11,762 nt of DNA from contig JALLPB010001006.1 of the NCBI GenBank assembly GCA_036939975.1, positions 1 to 11,762 on the forward strand, read 5' to 3'. Shown here one piece after another: positions 7,347 through 11,762 of the stretch. The translations under genes and the position numbers were made by a program. The notes beneath the pieces are model-generated. The model saw only the letters and a program-made list of their open reading frames with translations. It had not been told where the DNA came from and made no database searches. This DNA is from Cyclostephanos tholiformis. Its lineage: Eukaryota > Bacillariophyta > Thalassiosirophyceae > Thalassiosirales > Thalassiosiraceae. Each line of letters begins with the position of its first letter. The first letter of the stretch is position 1.

Positions 7347-10300
7347 ATGGCGGGCATACTAGTCCACTCGCTACGGAAACTTTTCCGTTACCCCCCCGCT
7401 CGCATTCCGGCCGATGCCGCATCCGCCCCTCCCACCCGTCGCAGTCGACGACTACGCGCGAAATTGAACTACGACGACTACGGCAATGACGACGACGACG
7501 ACGACGAGGACGACGACGACGACGACGACGTCTTCAGCGCGTTCGGCTACGACGACGACGATGGAACGCGACCGATTGCGCGAGGGGGGGAAGGGGGGTT
7601 GAATGGCGATGATGGCTGCGATGAAGGCGGCGCAATCGAGCGCGCGCCGCGCGAGTCGACGATGGAGGATGGGGGGGGGGTGGACGTCGCGGTCGTCGAG
7701 GGCGCGTCGGGACGAATGTCATCGACGACGACGTCGCCCCTTGACGAATTCTTCTTCGTTGGGGGAAATGCGGGGTGGGGAGATGCTGGTCGCGATGTAA
7801 TACGATGGCCGATGGAGGATTCGTCGTATTATACGACGATGAAAGGTTGGAAGAAAATGAGGAAGGAAGTATTGCGCATGTATTTATCGAGGAGGCTGAT
7901 CGATCGTCCCCCGAAATGCGGGGGGGGAGGGGATGAGGAAGAGGATGACGACGACGATGGCGATGGGGTGGGTAATGGATCCGAAAAGGTATTCGACGAT
8001 GATGATGATGTTGATGATGACCACGACTCACTCACGAGCGAGGCGCTTTTGGGGGGTGGCGTGGGACCGCCCCATGGCTCGGACGGGGGCGGACGTGTCG
8101 GCGCCGCGTCGTCGACTGACGCCTTCGCTTCCGTCGATCGCGTCGAGTCTGCGGACGGCGACGATGGCGACGATGATGACGGTGGACTCCAAACGCAACC
8201 CCAGACTGTAACCGCGGCATACAATCGCGACGGCAATGTCTCCAAATTTCGAAATGGCGTGGGGGAGGAAAAGTTGAAGGAGGACGGGGAGGAAGAAGAG
8301 GAGGAACCATCCCCGCTTATGACGCAGCTCGACGAGATGCCGGACGTGACGATGGCCCCTGTTCACCCAGGCGCAAAGGGCATATTCAGTGGGATCAAGA
8401 GAAAATTAGGATTCGAATCGGGTATTGAAGGTTCACAACATGACGAGGAGGATAAAGTGTCGGCGACAACATCAAAAAATCGCGACCGGCGGTCATCGTT
8501 GGCGAAGAAATATCGGACGAAGCAAAACCTAGTACGAATGAGGCGGGGTCTGATGTGGGATGGACGACCTAAAACAATCACACATGTCGATGATGCAACG
8601 ATGCACTGTTCCAAATTGAACGAATTGGACCTATTTTGTCGGACCTTAAACCTATCGCTGTGTCGTGTCCATCGAATATGGGACATCCGCGCCACAAGGC
8701 GTATGGACGAGTTGATGTCTCATCTCGATGAGGCTGATGATGGAGATAATAATGCCGTGTCGTCGTACACCGTGACTCCCCACCCCAGTCGTGTCATGAA
8801 GCCCTTTGAATTCTGCGAGGATGACGGGCCCCTGAATATTATATATAAGAAAGTATTCAGCATCGACATATGCCAAATCCTTGACAACGACGATATGAAT
8901 GAGATTATATCTTTGGATTCGGCGGCGGCCAGAAAACGACGTCATGCCGTACGAAGTATTCGCGTCTTCTTCTACAACAGGTATGCGGAGGCGATGTCAA
9001 CCGCAGTACGCCACCTTTCGGAACAATCTCCCGAGAAAAGTAAAGTCGTTCCATTTTTGATATCTCTGTCGAATGTGCCGGCCATATGCATTGTCCCGCT
9101 TTCAATTGCACCCAACGGCCGACATCCTCGTTTGCAGCAATATGTATCTAATCGATTCGGTGATGAGGCTGCTGGAACATCTTCGCCCTACTGTATTTGC
9201 ATTGGTGACAAGAGTGCTATCAGTTATCATCCATCTCCTGAAAACCTCTCCTTTGGAAGTCGTGAACTAGAAGTTCGTCTCGTCGAAGCGCCTGTAAATC
9301 GCTTAATGGCCGGCATTGTTGATAATGAGGACATTTTTTTCGAAGATGCGGTAATCACAGCTAACTCCATTCAAAAACATGGCAATGGATACTTTACCGA
9401 GGAAAGCGTTCTGGCGAATCTTTATTCACGCATTCAATCACATGTGAGCATACCAGGGCCGATGACATTCAACCTCGACGATGAAGAAGTCGCTGATGTG
9501 GCGCCGAATGCAGCTATGCCTGAACTGAGAAAATGCACCGCGTCAAGCATTCAAACCAATTCAAATACGAGCATTACTGCAGACTCTAGAGAATTAAGAT
9601 CAGATCCTGGCTTTCGCCCTGATTCGGTTGTATCATTGAACAAGTTGCGTCCTATGTTGCTCAGTCGCGGAACGAAACATATAGTGACTATTTGGGCCGT
9701 TGTGCTTGGATTTACACCCCCATCTCTTACAAGCACGCGAGAATGGAAGATGTCGATCGTTTTGGTAGACGAGACTTTACCTTTGTCGAATTCCGTTAGA
9801 ATACCTGGTGATAGCGGAAAATCGACTGAGATGCACGTGCCCTCTGTCACACTCATGCTTTTCTCGAAAGATAAATCAAAATTGCCCATTGTTCGATCAG
9901 CTGGGGATGTTATTATTTGTGAAAAGGTAATACTTCAAGAATGGAGTGGCGAACCTCAGCTGACGACAAAAAAGAATGTTAGCAAAATTGTCATCGTTAG
10001 ACCAAGACTACCGCGTCTCCCCGGCTATCCGCTGCCTATCTCAATTACTCCTCACGATTGGTCTGTAATCGGCGATCAGCAGTTCATAATACATTATCCG
10101 CTTATCAACAATCTATGGTGTTGGGGCCAACAACGGTTTTCGCAACATCCAACTATGTCACCTAATTGTTATCTTTCCATTGGAGGAATTGGAGATCACA
10201 ACAGTAACTTAGACGCGTCAACATCAGGTGATCTCACTGCAGCAGTAACGGCAATTATTCCCATGCCAGAACATCTCCGCCATCGAGACACTCCGAGGGG

Positions 10301-11447
10301 TAAGCTAGATTTCAGTACTTTTTCTTGACTTATGATTCTACAAACTTTTGGCTCGCAACTCATGCCTTGCCCCGCCTTGTTACGAATGATAGGGTTCATA
10401 AGGCTATGGGATGGTACCGGACCGTCACGTTCAGATCCGTAAGTCGATAATGGGTACTTCGACACTTTAACTCCATTCTCTTGCACTTTGAATTATCTAT
10501 GATCTCAATACAACGTGTTTATAGACTTCCGCTAGATGCAGTTGTGATAGGCATGGCACAACCTCACGATCCTCCAGAGCAAGTCTTGGTAGAAATTGAA
10601 AAGATTCTGGCATGCACGTCTTTAACCTCTGGGCATGCTATTGAGGCGCCAATTTCGCTCTGTGGTAGAGTCATCAATGCGGTTATTTGGGAAGAGGAAC
10701 TCTGGACATTAATTGACAAGGAAAAAATTGTTCACGTTGGTTCATTTATTCGTCTTCGAAATATCAGTAATTCCAAATTGCCCACTGAGATATGTAACTG
10801 TGAGTTTATGATAAACAGATCATCATCGATTTTCATCTGTAAGCTGACCGTTTTTTTATATTTTGAGTAAAGGTTTATCAGTCCACGCCAAGTCGTCCTT
10901 GACGCCGCTGCCATTTGATGCATTTGAAGTGAAACGATTATTGAAAGGGCATCATTCTTGTTTGCGAAGAGGATTTCCATTCAACCCCAAAAGTGCGATT
11001 CTCCCTGCTAGCGTGATAAAGAGAACAAGCGTACTTTCCAAGATAGCTGAATGCCTTCAGAGACCACCCCCTGCTTCATTCACGGTTCAATTTGAGGTCT
11101 CTCACACAATTCCTAAGTGCAATCCTTCATCAATCGATTCGATCAAACTTTTATGCAGAAAGAAGAAAGATGGTACCACCGGTTTTTATTTTGCTTTACA
11201 TGTCAAGGACATATCCGCAGAGATGGACATCATTTGTCGTGGTAAAGTTGCCGATCATGTGCTAGGAATTACGGCTCAAGACATCGCTGATAGACCTGAC
11301 AGATCTGACAAAGGAATGCGCGCCTTGAAAGAAATGATGTCACATGGCTCTATATGTGAGGGAAAGATACAAAGTATCGTGGCAAAAGACGGGAAGACTT
11401 ACTTCGTGCTTATGTCAATGTTTTGCATTTCAGAAGATACTGCATAA
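7347..11447 (+). CDS. POT1-like telomere single-strand-binding protein, four exons
   Basis: Model: join(7347..10299, 10393..10438, 10525..10799, 10882..11447), 1279 residues, frame kept through all three junctions. POT1 binds the single-stranded G-rich telomere overhang in the nucleus, protecting it and regulating telomerase. OB1 (about 760-935) carries VVLGFTPP, then VTLMLFSKDKSKLPIVRSAGD, split as VTLMLFSK and LPIVRSAGDVIICEK, and ends LWCWGQQRFSQHP; the order matches human POT1 (GVVKFFKPP, ALPIIYKNGDIV, RVWASTHMSP). OB2 (about 961-1110) has RLWDGTGP (human KVWDGTRTP) and VGSFIRLRNI (human VGSFLRIYSL). OB3 (about 1155-1279) ends FVLMSMFCISEDTA, where human POT1 ends in a similar strand. The first 750 residues are an acidic, low-complexity extension with Asp runs (48-61), a basic RRSRRLRAK stretch (31-39) and KRKLG (about 358), possible nuclear signals. 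The ATG at 7347 sits in ACCACCATGG, a strong context; an in-frame ATG at 7296 is weaker. OB3 lacks the second zinc-type Cys and the resolvase-like insert of human POT1. Confidence 0.85.
7488..7530 (+). repeat. (GAC)n run encoding poly-Asp in the POT1-like gene
   Basis: Six GAC units, one GAG and seven GAC units in frame give Asp48 to Asp61 with Glu54. A second, more interrupted GAC/GAT stretch encodes Asp near 7943-8020. Such triplet runs recur in all three genes of the window. Confidence 0.95.
10300..10392 (+). other. Intron 1 of the POT1-like gene (93 bp)
   Basis: The donor is GTAAGC at 10300 and the acceptor is GATAG ending at 10392. The phase is 1: base 10299 joins 10393-10394 to make a Gly codon. 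Without splicing the frame stops at 10326-10328, shortly after the donor. With it, exon 2 reads FIRLWDGTGPSRSD, which continues OB2 exactly where the family requires the WDGT strand. Confidence 0.8.
10439..10524 (+). other. Intron 2 of the POT1-like gene (86 bp)
   Basis: The donor is GTAAGT at 10439 and the acceptor is TTTATAG ending at 10524. The phase is 2: CC (10437-10438) joins A (10525) to make Pro. This leaves exon 2 at only 46 bp (10393-10438). The downstream frame continues as LPLDAVVIGMAQ and leads to the OB2 strand VGSFIRLRNI. Both splice phases agree with no adjustment. Confidence 0.85.
10800..10881 (+). other. Intron 3 of the POT1-like gene (82 bp, boundaries less sure)
   Basis: The preferred donor is GTGAGT at 10800 and the preferred acceptor is TTATCAG ending at 10881, both phase 1. 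A CTGAC branch-point-like sequence at 10843-10847 and a T-rich tract follow. The 82 bp length matches the other two introns. A second phase-compatible donor, GTAAGC at 10839, and a second acceptor ending at 10872 also keep the frame, but that donor would give introns of only 34-43 bp. The choice alters up to 16 residues in a loop of OB2 and nothing downstream. Confidence 0.65.
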
Positions 11448-11746
11448 TTCATTATTATTTTTCAAGTTACTATTGTTATCTTTGACTTAGGGATCAAAGT
11501 AAGCATGAGTATTTCTGTCAATGCTTGATATGTACAATAAACACAGCCACAGTAGCTGTCAGGGTAGCTGTTGCTGCCGGGTTAGTTCTATCCATTGGGC
11601 TAGTAGCTGTAGCCGTAGCAATCATAGCCATAGCCTTGTTACTAGTCAAAATGAAAGAAGCCATGGACATTGCCATGGGTGTAGCTATCACTATAGTCAT
11701 AGCCCTCTGAACGACCAAATATTGATCTGGCAAAATTAATTTGATC
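11448..11746. repeat. 3' flank with degenerate hexanucleotide repeat
   Basis: Just after the POT1-like stop codon the DNA is AT-rich. From about 11540 to 11705 it is built of related six-base units such as GTAGCT, GTAGCC, ATAGCC and GTAGCA; for example, GTAGCTGTAGCCGTAGCA occurs in 11611-11628. Open frames on both strands (plus 11525-11710, minus 11733-11518) translate to monotonous Val-Ala or Ala-Thr patterns that simply mirror the period-6 repeat. No gene is called. Confidence 0.65.
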
Positions 11747-11762
11747 AGATCGGAAGAGCACA
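11747..11762. other. Illumina TruSeq adapter remnant at contig end
   Basis: The final 16 bases, AGATCGGAAGAGCACA, match the start of the standard TruSeq adapter. This is untrimmed sequencing adapter rather than genomic DNA, and it marks the true end of the contig. Confidence 0.95.

Noticed and set aside
10839..10881. GTAAGC at 10839 as the intron 3 donor
   Set aside because: It keeps the frame but would make a 34-43 bp intron, well below the 86-93 bp neighbours; kept as an alternative only.
11480..11495. Single TTAGGG as a telomere repeat
   Set aside because: Only one copy is present, with no tandem array.

Overview
The window looks like nuclear DNA of a diatom or a close photosynthetic stramenopile. 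The evidence is compact genes with few or short introns (80-95 bp, GT-AG), a leader on the RsmG protein with an ATA-FVLP junction resembling the AF-type plastid import signal of diatoms, proteins studded with Asp, Ser and Gly runs encoded by GAC/GTC triplet repeats, and low-GC intergenic DNA full of foldback repeats. I cannot fix the species. The last 16 bases (11747-11762) match the start of the Illumina TruSeq adapter, so the right edge is almost certainly the end of an assembled contig, not genomic sequence.

Layout. Positions 1-97 hold a (CGT)13 run and perhaps the clipped edge of another gene. Positions 654-1928 (+) encode a PHYHD1-type Fe(II)/2-oxoglutarate dioxygenase. It runs tail to tail with a leftward gene (3640-2207, -) for a probably plastid-targeted RsmG/GidB 16S rRNA m7G methyltransferase. 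Positions 3641-7346 are about 3.7 kb of AT-richer DNA with no convincing gene. This stretch contains a degenerate 30-31 bp tandem repeat (4079-4200), a roughly 160 bp foldback repeat (4731-4892), smaller hairpins, and a 735 bp foldback element with 16 bp terminal inverted repeats (6347-7081) that looks like a non-autonomous DNA transposon. Positions 7347-11447 (+) carry a four-exon gene whose C-terminal 520 residues match the POT1 telomere-end-binding family across three consecutive OB regions, preceded by a roughly 750-residue acidic extension. Positions 11448-11746 are 3' flank with a degenerate hexanucleotide repeat.

The three genes do not form an operon or pathway: one is metabolic, one organellar translation, one nuclear telomere maintenance. 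The most notable content is the divergent POT1-like gene, which needs splicing to be seen in full. A 46 bp exon carries the diagnostic WDGT strand, so open-frame gene calling would truncate it. The foldback transposon-like element 265 bp upstream of it is the second point of interest.
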